A stretch of DNA of 5,369 nt from MADRE2 sp964397015 (GTDB lineage Bacteria; Desulfobacterota; Desulfobacteria; Desulfobacterales; Desulfobacteraceae): assembly GCA_964397015.1 (NCBI GenBank), contig CAYNHL010000180.1:1-5369 (forward strand). Reading direction: 5' to 3'. Shown here in pieces: positions 1 through 5,369 of this stretch (position 1 is the first letter of the stretch; the number at the start of each line of letters is the position of its first letter). The translations under genes and the position numbers were made by a program. The notes under the pieces are model-generated. The model had not been told where the DNA came from. It saw only the letters and a list, made by a program, of their open reading frames with translations, and did not search any database.

Positions 1-561
1 GCGGTAAAGGCGCTTTCCGATATCTGCTGCACATCCGCCAATGTCATCGATGTTGTCAACAGTCTTGATTCAGATGAAATCCTTATGACACCGGACAGAA
101 ACCTGGCACAATATGCGGCAGCCAATACAGGAAAAAAAATACATTTGTGGGAAGGGTATTGTCCATTTCACAACACCTTGACCCCGGATGATGTAATTGC
201 CGTTAGAAATCGGCACCCTGGCGCCCTGTTCATCGCCCATCCGGAATGTCCGCCTGAAATTCTTGAAATGGCCGATTCCATACAGTCCACTTCCGGCATG
301 ATCCGGTTCGCCGGTGAATCCAGTCAAAAGGAATTCATACTGGGCACTGAAACAGGTCTTTTATACCCCATATCCAGGGCCCACCCGGACAAACAGTTTT
401 TTGCCGCTTCCGATAAAATGTATTGTCCGGATATGAAAAAAATCAGCCTGACAGATGTGATGTCGAGCCTTGAGACAATGTCCGGCGAGGTCCGGGTGCC
501 GGAGACTATCCGGCCGGCAGCCCTGAAGGCGGTCCAGAGAATGGTGTCGCTGAAAAGATAG
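1..561 (+). CDS. nadA: Quinolinate synthase NadA, C-terminal part (5' end outside window)
   Basis: NadA is a cytosolic [4Fe-4S] enzyme that condenses iminoaspartate with dihydroxyacetone phosphate to give quinolinate, the de novo precursor of NAD. The reading frame is open from base 1 and ends at TAG 559-561, giving 186 visible residues. The family is usually about 300 residues, so roughly the first 115-120 are missing. Visible family marks are VKALSDICCTSAN near residues 2-14, HPEC with its Cys at visible residue 83, and YCPDMKK with its Cys at residue 142. The Cys before TSAN, the HPEC Cys and the CPDMK Cys match the three iron-sulfur cluster ligands known in NadA, so the cluster site looks intact. 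The segments STSGM and GTETGLLY are also typical of the family. A terminator follows directly. The next gene is convergent, so nothing downstream is co-transcribed. Identification is by recognised motifs and is firm. Confidence 0.95.
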   Translation, partial: AVKALSDICCTSANVIDVVNSLDSDEILMTPDRNLAQYAAANTGKKIHLWEGYCPFHNTLTPDDVIAVRNRHPGALFIAHPECPPEILEMADSIQSTSGMIRFAGESSQKEFILGTETGLLYPISRAHPDKQFFAASDKMYCPDMKKISLTDVMSSLETMSGEVRVPETIRPAALKAVQRMVSLKR

Positions 562-580
562 CACCTGAAGAAGGCTGATG

Positions 581-627
581 AGGCGCACCGTGAAGGGTTA
601 CACAGGTGCGCCTCTTTTAAGTTTTAT
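581..627 (+). terminator. Intrinsic terminator of nadA, in the convergent nadA/yebC gap
   Basis: AGGCGCACC (581-589) is the exact reverse complement of GGTGCGCCT (605-613). Three further pairs, GTG 590-592 with CAC 601-603, extend the stem past one bulged A at 604, leaving the loop AAGGGTTA. The plus strand continues CTTTTAAGTTTTATT (614-628), an interrupted T tract. The hairpin starts 20 nt after the nadA stop codon. Read on the minus strand, downstream of yebC, the same hairpin is followed by CATCAGCCTTCTTC, which is a poor T tract. It may therefore stop yebC transcripts only weakly or with help from Rho. Confidence 0.85.
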
Positions 628-643
628 TCGATCTTTTTACCGG

Positions 644-1387
644 CTACAATGCATTCAGGACATCGTCCGGGATATCGGCATTGGAATAGAATTTTTGAAC
701 ATCGTCACAATCATCCAGGGCTTCCAGGAACTGGCACATCTGTTCGGCTTCTTTCCCCTGGACGCTGGTATAGTTCTGAGGCAGCATCGTTATTTCAGCC
801 GTCTCAAAAGGTATTTCAGCTTTTTCAAGGGCCATTCTCACGGCTTCCAGATCGTCCGGAGCCGTAATGATCTCAAAGCAGTCTTCTTCGTCTTTTATAT
901 CCTCTGCACCGGCATCTAGGGCTATTTCCATTAGCGTATCTTCGTCTGCATCCTGCCTGCCTACAACAATCAATCCTTTTTTATCGAACATCCAGGCCAC
1001 GCATCCATCTGTGCCGACATTCCCGCCGGCCTTGGAAAAAATATGCCGGACTTCTGCAATGGTCCTGTTTTTATTATCCGTCAGACATTCAACCAGTACG
1101 GCTACACCTCCCGGGCCATAGCCTTCGTATACAACTTCTTCATAACTCACCCCTTCGAGCTCACCGGTACCCTTTTTTATGGCCCGCTCGAGATTGTCCT
1201 TGGGCATGTTATGTGCCTTGGCCAGGGCAATGGCGGTTCTGAGGCGGGGATTGGAATCCGGATCTTTCCCCCCCATCCGGGCGGCCACCGTGATCTCCTT
1301 GATCAGCTTCGTAAATATCTTGCCCCGCTTGGCGTCGGCAGCCCCTTTCTTGTGTTTGATTGACGACCATTTATTGTGACCTGACAT
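644..1387 (-). CDS. yebC: YebC/TACO1-family translation-associated protein
   Basis: This is a 247-residue protein of the YebC/PmpR/TACO1 family. Members were long annotated as transcriptional regulators. The mitochondrial homologue TACO1 supports COX1 translation, and bacterial members have been linked to relief of ribosome stalling. The N-terminus SGHNKWSSIKHKKGAADAKRGK is the family signature, followed by FTKL, RMGGKDPDSNPRLRTAI, NMPKDNLERAIKKGTG and EGYGPGGVAV. The length matches the usual 240-250. The start is the ATG at 1387-1385, because AGGAG (plus-strand CTCCT 1395-1399) lies 7 nt upstream and the signature begins there. The frame stays open upstream to 1552, but that stretch is the rlmE coding region in another frame. 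The gene overlaps the end of rlmE by 17 nt and is the last gene of a radA-rlmE-yebC operon. The acidic C-terminal third is normal for the family. A role in translation fits its rRNA-methylase neighbour; the exact role here is not shown by the sequence. Confidence 0.95.
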   Translation of the reverse strand: MSGHNKWSSIKHKKGAADAKRGKIFTKLIKEITVAARMGGKDPDSNPRLRTAIALAKAHNMPKDNLERAIKKGTGELEGVSYEEVVYEGYGPGGVAVLVECLTDNKNRTIAEVRHIFSKAGGNVGTDGCVAWMFDKKGLIVVGRQDADEDTLMEIALDAGAEDIKDEEDCFEIITAPDDLEAVRMALEKAEIPFETAEITMLPQNYTSVQGKEAEQMCQFLEALDDCDDVQKFYSNADIPDDVLNAL

Positions 1388-2015
1388 ACATTGTCTCCTG
1401 TTTAAAATCTTTTCCGATAATATATATTTCTTTGCTTGCTTTTCTGCAGCTTTCAGGCTTGAATATACTGCACTGCCCAAACATGGGCCGAACAGTTTGA
1501 AAAAATGTATTGAATTCATTTCCCTGAAAAATCTTGCACACAAAATGCCCACCCGGTATCAATACATTGACAGCAACCTGGAGCGCTTTTTCACACAAGG
1601 CAAAAGACCTCAGGGCATCCACGTCTTTACGGCCTGTGGTGGCCGGGGCCATATCGCTTAACACTGTCTTGAAGCGATCCTGGGGCACCCCTAATGCCGA
1701 TGGATCCAGCTTAAGGATATCACCTGTCACAGCTGTGGCCTGTGCCGGCAGGGCAACATCGACGGGCTTGAGATCGATCCCGATCACCCTTGCCCTGCTT
1801 CCCGCTTCCCTGGCCGCGTACAAAAGCCAGGACCCGGGTGCACACCCTAAATCAAGGATGGCGGTATCTTTTTCAATCACCTTGAATTTCTTCTGGATCT
1901 CCATGAGCTTGTAAACTGAGCGGGCCGGATAATTGTCCGATTTTGCCCTCTGGGTTAGATGATCCGCCCACTGCTGTGATTGTGACTGTTTTTTTCTGGA
2001 TTTTTTCTTCATCAT
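1371..2015 (-). CDS. rlmE: 23S rRNA (uridine-2'-O-)-methyltransferase RlmE (FtsJ/RrmJ)
   Basis: RlmE transfers a methyl group from S-adenosylmethionine to the 2'-OH of U2552 (E. coli numbering) in the 23S rRNA A-loop, a late step in 50S subunit assembly. The protein has 214 residues, against about 209 in E. coli. A basic N-terminal tail (MMKKKSRKKQ) is followed by a Rossmann methyltransferase fold with the SAM motif LDLGCAPGSW (residues 54-63), the acidic loop GIDLKP (79-84) and GDILKLD (98-104). The K-D-K-E catalytic tetrad is complete: K36 in RSVYKL, D121 in LSDMAP, K161 in CKIFQG and E196 in SKEIYIIG. These correspond well to K38, D124, K164 and E199 of E. coli. The start is one of two adjacent ATG codons (2015-2013 or 2012-2010). 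The first overlaps the radA TGA as ATGA. Only a weak GGAA precedes it, which points to translational coupling to radA. The 3' end overlaps yebC and contains its ribosome binding site. Confidence 0.95.
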   Translation of the reverse strand: MMKKKSRKKQSQSQQWADHLTQRAKSDNYPARSVYKLMEIQKKFKVIEKDTAILDLGCAPGSWLLYAAREAGSRARVIGIDLKPVDVALPAQATAVTGDILKLDPSALGVPQDRFKTVLSDMAPATTGRKDVDALRSFALCEKALQVAVNVLIPGGHFVCKIFQGNEFNTFFQTVRPMFGQCSIFKPESCRKASKEIYIIGKDFKQETMYVRSQ

Positions 2016-3376
2016 TGAAATAAAATTCCGACTGCTTCTTTTAAAAATCGCACCCCGTCAATTTGGACACCATTCATGACCGGCAACTGGGATTTACTGT
2101 TCTTCGGGATAATACAACGGGCAAATCCCATTTTGACAGCTTCTTTCACTCGTGACTCAATGTGACTGACCGCCCTGATCTCACCTGTCAATCCGATTTC
2201 ACCTATCAATGTGGTCTTTTCAGACACATTCCGATCAAGAAAACTGGATGCCAGCGCCCCGGCAATGGCTAGATCCGTTGCCGGTTCAAACACCCTGACC
2301 CCTCCGGTGACATTCATGAAAAGATCAAGACCTGAAAGGTTCATTCCCAGCCTTTTTTCCATCACTGCAACAATCAGTGCCACCCGGTTGTGATCCAGTC
2401 CCAGAACAGTCCTTCTCGGAGTACCGAGCCCGGTACTGGAAACCAGTCCCTGAATTTCCACCAGGATGGGCCTTGTCCCTTCCATGCTTGCCGTTACCAC
2501 CGATCCCGGGGCATTTATGGATCTTTCGGACAAAAAAACCGCTGACGGGTTCGGCACTTCTGCCAGTCCGGTTTCCTTCATCTCAAACACACCGATTTCA
2601 TTGGTGGATCCAAACCGGTTTTTCACGGCCCTGAGAATCCTGAACACATGGCTTTTGTCTCCTTCGAAATACAGGACCGTATCCACCATATGCTCCATGA
2701 TGCGGGGACCTGCAATGGCCCCTACCTTGGTCACGTGACCGACAAGAAAAACGGGGGTGCCTGTTGATTTTGCCAGTGTCATGAACTGCATGGCAGCTTC
2801 CCTGATCTGTGTCACGCTGCCGGGTGTCGACGACACTTCCGGATGAAACACAGTCTGGATGGAATCGATTACTATGGCATCATACCGGGTCCTGGCAGCC
2901 ATGGCCAGTATGGAATCAAGATCAGTCTCCGAAACCAGGAACATGGACGCTGATCCTGAAGAAAGACGGTTGCCTCTCATTTTCAGCTGCCTTATGGATT
3001 CTTCGCCTGATACATACAGGGTTTTTCTGCCGTCTTCGGAAAGCCGGGAGAGCATCTGCAGCATCAGGGTCGATTTTCCAATACCGGGATCCCCTCCTAT
3101 CAATACCAGGGAACCATCCACAAGACCGCCTCCGAGAACCCGGTCAAACTCGCTTATCCCTACCTGGATACGCCGGGATTCTTCAAAGTCGACTGCGCTC
3201 ATCGGCACGGGTTCGTTGGCAATCTGTCTGCGGCGGCCAGAAGACGACCGCAGCACTGATTTTTCGGGTTCAAGGGAATCCCATGCACCGCAATCCGGAC
3301 ACTTTCCAAGCCATCTGGGGGTCTGGGTGCCGCAGGCCTGGCACCGGAACATTACCCTGTCTGCCTTTTTCACCAT
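2012..3376 (-). CDS. radA: DNA repair/recombination protein RadA (Sms)
   Basis: RadA is a RecA-like ATPase that drives branch migration and processing of recombination intermediates. It has 454 residues, the family's usual length. Domains in order: an N-terminal C4 zinc finger (C12-x2-C15 and C26-x2-C29, in FRCQACG and GKCPDCGAW); a RecA-type ATPase core with Walker A GGDPGIGKST (94-103), a GEES segment (124-127) and Walker B DAIVIDS (166-172); the RadA-specific KNRFG motif (252-256); and a C-terminal Lon-protease-like domain containing DLAIAGALASSFLDR. The start is the ATG at 3376-3374, giving the usual short lead before the zinc finger. A second ATG at codon 9 would begin just three residues before the first zinc Cys and is less likely. 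The Shine-Dalgarno is weak (only GGA or GGGA elements upstream). It is the first gene of the operon, behind a good promoter, and its TGA overlaps the rlmE start. No disrupted motif was seen. Confidence 0.97.
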   Translation of the reverse strand: MVKKADRVMFRCQACGTQTPRWLGKCPDCGAWDSLEPEKSVLRSSSGRRRQIANEPVPMSAVDFEESRRIQVGISEFDRVLGGGLVDGSLVLIGGDPGIGKSTLMLQMLSRLSEDGRKTLYVSGEESIRQLKMRGNRLSSGSASMFLVSETDLDSILAMAARTRYDAIVIDSIQTVFHPEVSSTPGSVTQIREAAMQFMTLAKSTGTPVFLVGHVTKVGAIAGPRIMEHMVDTVLYFEGDKSHVFRILRAVKNRFGSTNEIGVFEMKETGLAEVPNPSAVFLSERSINAPGSVVTASMEGTRPILVEIQGLVSSTGLGTPRRTVLGLDHNRVALIVAVMEKRLGMNLSGLDLFMNVTGGVRVFEPATDLAIAGALASSFLDRNVSEKTTLIGEIGLTGEIRAVSHIESRVKEAVKMGFARCIIPKNSKSQLPVMNGVQIDGVRFLKEAVGILFQ

Positions 3377-3411
3377 TTTTTTATCAAATCCATTTTCCCA
3401 TCAAGTTGAGA

Positions 3412-3440
3412 TTTATATCATTTTCCAACCGGCATGGCAA
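3412..3440 (-). promoter_or_regulatory. Predicted sigma70-type promoter of the radA-rlmE-yebC operon
   Basis: On the minus strand the -35 box is TTGCCA (plus-strand TGGCAA, 3435-3440) and the -10 box is TATAAA (plus-strand TTTATA, 3412-3417). They are separated by exactly 17 nt. Transcription would start near 3405, leaving a leader of about 29 nt before the radA ATG at 3376. A small inverted repeat, GGCAA-CAAA-TTGCC (3436-3449), overlaps the -35 box. It could be a minor operator or chance. No other hexamer pair of similar quality was noticed between radA and the large palindrome. Confidence 0.65.
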
Positions 3441-3485
3441 CAAATTGCCGCACAGTAAGAATATGCAGTCACACCATGATTTATC

Positions 3486-3514
3486 TTGACAAACCATGTT
3501 TCTTTATATAGAAA
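3486..3514 (+). promoter_or_regulatory. Predicted promoter of trpB2 (-35 TTGACA)
   Basis: A consensus -35 hexamer TTGACA lies at 3486-3491. Candidate -10 boxes are TATAGA at 3507-3512 (15-nt spacer, short) or TAGAAA at 3509-3514 (17-nt spacer, poorer hexamer). Both fall inside the left arm of the inverted repeat. Transcription would start near 3519-3521, in the centre of the repeat. The RNA would then carry only the right arm and could not form the long hairpin, which favours a DNA operator over an RNA structure. The -35 is strong and the -10 choice is uncertain. Confidence 0.5.
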
Positions 3515-3544
3515 CTGTTCAATGTTTCTATATAAAGAAACATG
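3495..3544. promoter_or_regulatory. Perfect 21-bp inverted repeat (8-nt centre): candidate double operator ahead of trpB2
   Basis: The arm at 3495-3515 is the exact reverse complement of the arm at 3524-3544, separated by TGTTCAAT (3516-3523). Each arm is itself a near-palindrome: GTTTCTTTATATAGAAAC (3498-3515) and GTTTCTATATAAAGAAAC (3524-3541). Each is symmetric except for one pair, and the two are 16/18 identical when read as direct repeats. This fits two binding sites for a dimeric regulator, centred 26 bp apart. The left site covers the presumed -10 region of the rightward promoter, and the right site covers the start of its transcript. A bound protein would therefore be expected to repress trpB2. 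A protein-coding role is excluded by length. The symmetry is seen directly; regulator binding is inferred and the regulator is unknown. Confidence 0.6.
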
Positions 3545-3567
3545 ATTACAGATATTGAATTCTATTC

Positions 3568-3573
3568 AGGGAG
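3568..3573 (+). promoter_or_regulatory. Ribosome binding site that decides the trpB2 start
   Basis: AGGGAG at 3568-3573 directly abuts the first in-frame ATG (3574), which leaves no spacer. It lies 6 nt upstream of the second ATG (3580), a normal spacing. The second ATG is therefore preferred. Confidence 0.7.
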
Positions 3574-3579
3574 ATGAAG

Positions 3580-4950
3580 ATGCAGAAAATTTTTTTAAAC
3601 GAGGATGAAATTCCCCGGCAATGGTACAACCTGGCAGTTGATCTTCCAGGCTCGATCAATCCGCCGCTCGGACAGGACGGCAACCCGATAAGCCCGGATA
3701 TGCTGGCTGCCGTATTCCCCATGAACCTGATCGAACAGGAAATGACCACTCAAAGATGGGTAGATATTCCTGACGGTATTCTTGACCTGCTGTACCGCTG
3801 GCGTCCTTCTCCCCTGCACCGGGCCGTCCACCTTGAAAACGCACTGGGTACACCGGCAAAAATTTTCTATAAAAACGAAAGCGTATCCCCGGCCGGAAGC
3901 CACAAACCCAATACCGCAGTGGCCCAGGCCTGGTATAACAAGGAATTCGGAATCAAGCGACTGACCACTGAAACGGGTGCGGGACAATGGGGATCGGCAC
4001 TGTCCTATGCCTGTGCCATGCTGGGACTTGAATGCAAGGTTTTCATGGTCAGGGTCAGCTTTGACCAGAAACCTTTCAGGAAAGTACTGATGCAGACCTG
4101 GGGCGGCAACTGCGTGGCCAGTCCCAGCAATGAAACACAAATCGGACGCGAAATTCTGGAACAAGATCCAGATACTCCTGGAAGTCTCGGTATTGCCATA
4201 AGCGAGGCCATTGAACAGGCCGTGGGAGATTCCACTGGCCAGACCAGGTATTCTTTGGGCAGCGTATTGAATCATGTCATGCTTCACCAGACCATTATCG
4301 GACTTGAAGCCAAAAAACAGCTTCAAAAGGCGGGCATCAAAAAAGTGGATACCATCATAGGCTGTGCCGGCGGCGGAAGCAATTTTGCAGGGCTGGCCTT
4401 TCCGTTCACCTACGATAAAATCAACGGGGACGATATCGAAATTATTCCTGTTGAACCGGCTTCCTGCCCGACATTGACAAAGACTAAATTTTCATATGAT
4501 TACGGGGATGTCGCCCAGATGACACCTATGCTGCCGATGCACTCTCTGGGACACAAGTTCATACCGGCTCCCATACATGCCGGCGGATTGCGCTATCACG
4601 GCATGGCACCTCTGGTTTCCCATGCAGTGGAAGCAGGCCTGATGACACCCATGGCCATAAAGCAGCTCGAATGCTACGAAGCGGCCATGCTGTTTTCAAG
4701 GACAGAGGGACTGATCGTTGCGCCTGAAACCAGCCACGCAATTGCTGCAACCGTAAGAAAAGCTCTGGAAGCAAAAGAAGAAGGAAAAGAAAAAACAATT
4801 ATATTCAACCTTAGCGGACATGGCCTGATGGATCTGAGCGCATATGAAAAATACATGGCAGGCGAGCTTCAGGATATTGCCCTTTCCGCCCAGGATATCG
4901 AAGCGTCACGGAAAATCAGTATAGAGGGACACCCGGTTCCGAAAGTATGA
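3580..4950 (+). CDS. trpB2: TrpB2-type tryptophan synthase beta chain (PLP-dependent)
   Basis: This enzyme joins indole and serine (or a related amino acid donor) to make tryptophan, using pyridoxal phosphate in the cytosol. From the preferred ATG at 3580 it has 456 residues; an ATG two codons upstream (3574) would add MK. TrpB2 proteins are about 420-460 residues, longer than the roughly 400 of TrpB1. The N-terminus (LNEDEIPRQWYNLAVDLP) and the RPSPLHRA segment are typical of the TrpB2 branch. The PLP-binding lysine is K109 in GSHKPNTA, the catalytic glutamate is E132 in TETGAGQWG, and the phosphate-binding glycine loop is GGGSN (265-269). A conserved C-terminal SGHG follows. No trpA or other trp gene is next to it in this window. 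TrpB2 enzymes often act apart from TrpA, for instance in indole salvage, so that role is inferred here. The gene stands behind a putative operator and is followed 59 nt later by a radical SAM gene on the same strand. Confidence 0.93.
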   Translation: MQKIFLNEDEIPRQWYNLAVDLPGSINPPLGQDGNPISPDMLAAVFPMNLIEQEMTTQRWVDIPDGILDLLYRWRPSPLHRAVHLENALGTPAKIFYKNESVSPAGSHKPNTAVAQAWYNKEFGIKRLTTETGAGQWGSALSYACAMLGLECKVFMVRVSFDQKPFRKVLMQTWGGNCVASPSNETQIGREILEQDPDTPGSLGIAISEAIEQAVGDSTGQTRYSLGSVLNHVMLHQTIIGLEAKKQLQKAGIKKVDTIIGCAGGGSNFAGLAFPFTYDKINGDDIEIIPVEPASCPTLTKTKFSYDYGDVAQMTPMLPMHSLGHKFIPAPIHAGGLRYHGMAPLVSHAVEAGLMTPMAIKQLECYEAAMLFSRTEGLIVAPETSHAIAATVRKALEAKEEGKEKTIIFNLSGHGLMDLSAYEKYMAGELQDIALSAQDIEASRKISIEGHPVPKV

Positions 4951-4972
4951 CCGGAATCTAAGTGAGGTCATA
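4946..4972 (+). repeat. Small inverted repeat spanning the trpB2 stop codon
   Basis: TATGACC (4946-4952) pairs exactly with GGTCATA (4966-4972) around a 13-nt loop. No T tract follows (ATCGTTGGAG), so it does not look like an intrinsic terminator. It could protect mRNA ends or be chance. It does not argue against co-transcription of trpB2 with the downstream gene. Confidence 0.3.
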
Positions 4973-4998
4973 ATCGTTGGAGCCCGAAAGTTGAATTT

Positions 4999-5003
4999 AA
5001 GGA
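4999..5003 (+). promoter_or_regulatory. Ribosome binding site supporting a GTG start
   Basis: AAGGA at 4999-5003 lies 6 nt before the GTG at 5010. An in-frame TAA (5007-5009) immediately precedes that GTG, so no earlier start is possible. The next candidate, ATG 5037, lacks a comparable site and would remove the conserved FLPTTRDEM start. Confidence 0.75.
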
Positions 5004-5009
5004 TAATAA

Positions 5010-5369
5010 GTGTTTCTGCCCACGACCAGGGATGAAATGAAACTAAAGGGATGGCGCCGGCTTGACATTGTTCTGGTCACCGGCGACACCTATATAGATT
5101 CCCCGTTCATAGGGGTTGCCGTTATCGGCAATCTGCTGGCAAGCCATGGTTTCAGGGTAGGTGTCATTGCCCAGCCTGACGTGACATGCGCCGATGACAT
5201 TCAAAGGCTTGGAGAACCTGAACTTTTCTGGGGGGTGACAGGAGGCTGCGTGGATTCCATGGTAGCCAACTTCACCCCTTTGAAAAAAAGAAGAAAGTCT
5301 GATGATTATACTCCGGGCGGAATCAACAACCGCCGCCCGGACAGGGCAGTCATAGCCTATACCAACCTG
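5010..5369 (+). CDS. YgiQ-family (UPF0313) radical SAM protein, N-terminal 120 residues, runs off the window
   Basis: The frame is open from GTG 5010 to the right edge and encodes 120 residues without a stop. It matches the N-terminal domain of E. coli YgiQ from memory: FLPTTRDEM near residues 2-10, LDIVLVTGDTYIDSPFIGVAVIGNLLASHGFRVGVIAQPD (18-57), LGEPELFWGVTGGCVDSMVANFTP (67-90), DDYTPGG (98-104) and NNRRPDRAVIAYTNL (106-120). This part resembles a cobalamin-binding-like fold. The radical SAM cysteine motif (CxxxCxxC) lies further downstream in the family and is outside the window, so it cannot be checked. The full protein is typically 600-700 residues. The biochemical function of the family is not established to my knowledge. 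The GTG start is set by the ribosome binding site and the stop codon directly before it. It sits 59 nt after trpB2 with no terminator between, so the two probably share the operator-controlled promoter. Confidence 0.9.
   Translation, partial: MFLPTTRDEMKLKGWRRLDIVLVTGDTYIDSPFIGVAVIGNLLASHGFRVGVIAQPDVTCADDIQRLGEPELFWGVTGGCVDSMVANFTPLKKRRKSDDYTPGGINNRRPDRAVIAYTNL

Noticed and set aside
561..609. Antiterminator-like pairing of GCACCT (561-566) with AGGTGC (604-609) competing with the nadA terminator
   Set aside because: It is only 6 bp against a 9-bp perfect stem with extension, and lies after the stop codon with no gene downstream on that strand to regulate.
1388..1552. N-terminal extension of yebC, making a 302-residue protein
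   Set aside because: This stretch codes for the end of rlmE in another frame. The strong AGGAG and family signature place the yebC start at 1387.
2809..3489. 226-codon open frame on the plus strand opposite radA
   Set aside because: It lies antisense to a fully recognised radA with intact motifs. The predicted protein is low in complexity and unfamiliar, and it runs across the radA promoter. It is treated as a shadow frame.
3495..3544. The 21-bp palindrome as an intrinsic terminator, MITE or phage attachment site
   Set aside because: No T tract follows either arm, the stem is AT-rich, no longer terminal repeats or target duplication were seen, and the element overlaps a consensus -35 region, so an operator fits better.
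3515..3579. Tryptophan attenuator, leader peptide or T-box ahead of trpB2
   Set aside because: No TGG codon run, no short leader frame with tryptophans, and no T-box-like sequence or terminator hairpin with T tract is present between the presumed transcription start and the gene.
3595..4326. 243-codon open frame on the minus strand opposite trpB2
   Set aside because: It is antisense to a complete TrpB2 with all catalytic motifs, shows no recognisable domain, and has no supporting ribosome binding site noticed.

Overview
The window looks like ordinary chromosomal housekeeping DNA from a Gram-negative, probably anaerobic bacterium. Protein flavour (a [4Fe-4S] NadA, a TrpB2-type tryptophan synthase beta chain, a YgiQ-family radical SAM protein) and moderate base composition suggest a Desulfobacterota / Desulfobacteraceae-like organism. 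That placement is an inference from family resemblance and was not tested by a database search. No phage, transposon, CRISPR, tRNA or rRNA signal was seen.

Layout: (1) Bases 1-561, plus strand: the 3' part of nadA (quinolinate synthase, NAD biosynthesis), running in from the left edge and followed by a clear intrinsic terminator at 581-627. (2) Bases 644-3376, minus strand: a tightly packed three-gene operon transcribed radA -> rlmE -> yebC. radA and rlmE share an ATGA stop/start overlap, and rlmE and yebC overlap by 17 nt. A good sigma70-type promoter (TTGCCA-17-TATAAA) lies just upstream of radA. (3) Bases 3377-3579: a divergent, AT-rich regulatory region. It holds the radA promoter on the left. 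On the right is a perfect 21-bp inverted repeat with an 8-nt centre, sitting directly on the core promoter expected for the rightward genes. (4) Bases 3580-4950, plus strand: a trpB2-type tryptophan synthase beta chain. (5) From 5010 to the right edge: the N-terminal 120 residues of a YgiQ-family (UPF0313) radical SAM protein with a GTG start and a strong ribosome binding site, 59 nt after trpB2 with no terminator between, so probably co-transcribed.

How the genes fit together: the minus-strand operon combines a recombination/repair ATPase (RadA), a 23S rRNA 2'-O-methyltransferase (RlmE) and a translation-associated TACO1/YebC protein, so genome maintenance is coupled to ribosome quality. The plus-strand pair combines an indole-to-tryptophan enzyme with a radical SAM protein of unknown function. 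The item most worth follow-up is the large symmetric operator-like element in front of trpB2. No evidence of an exotic or undescribed multi-gene system was found.
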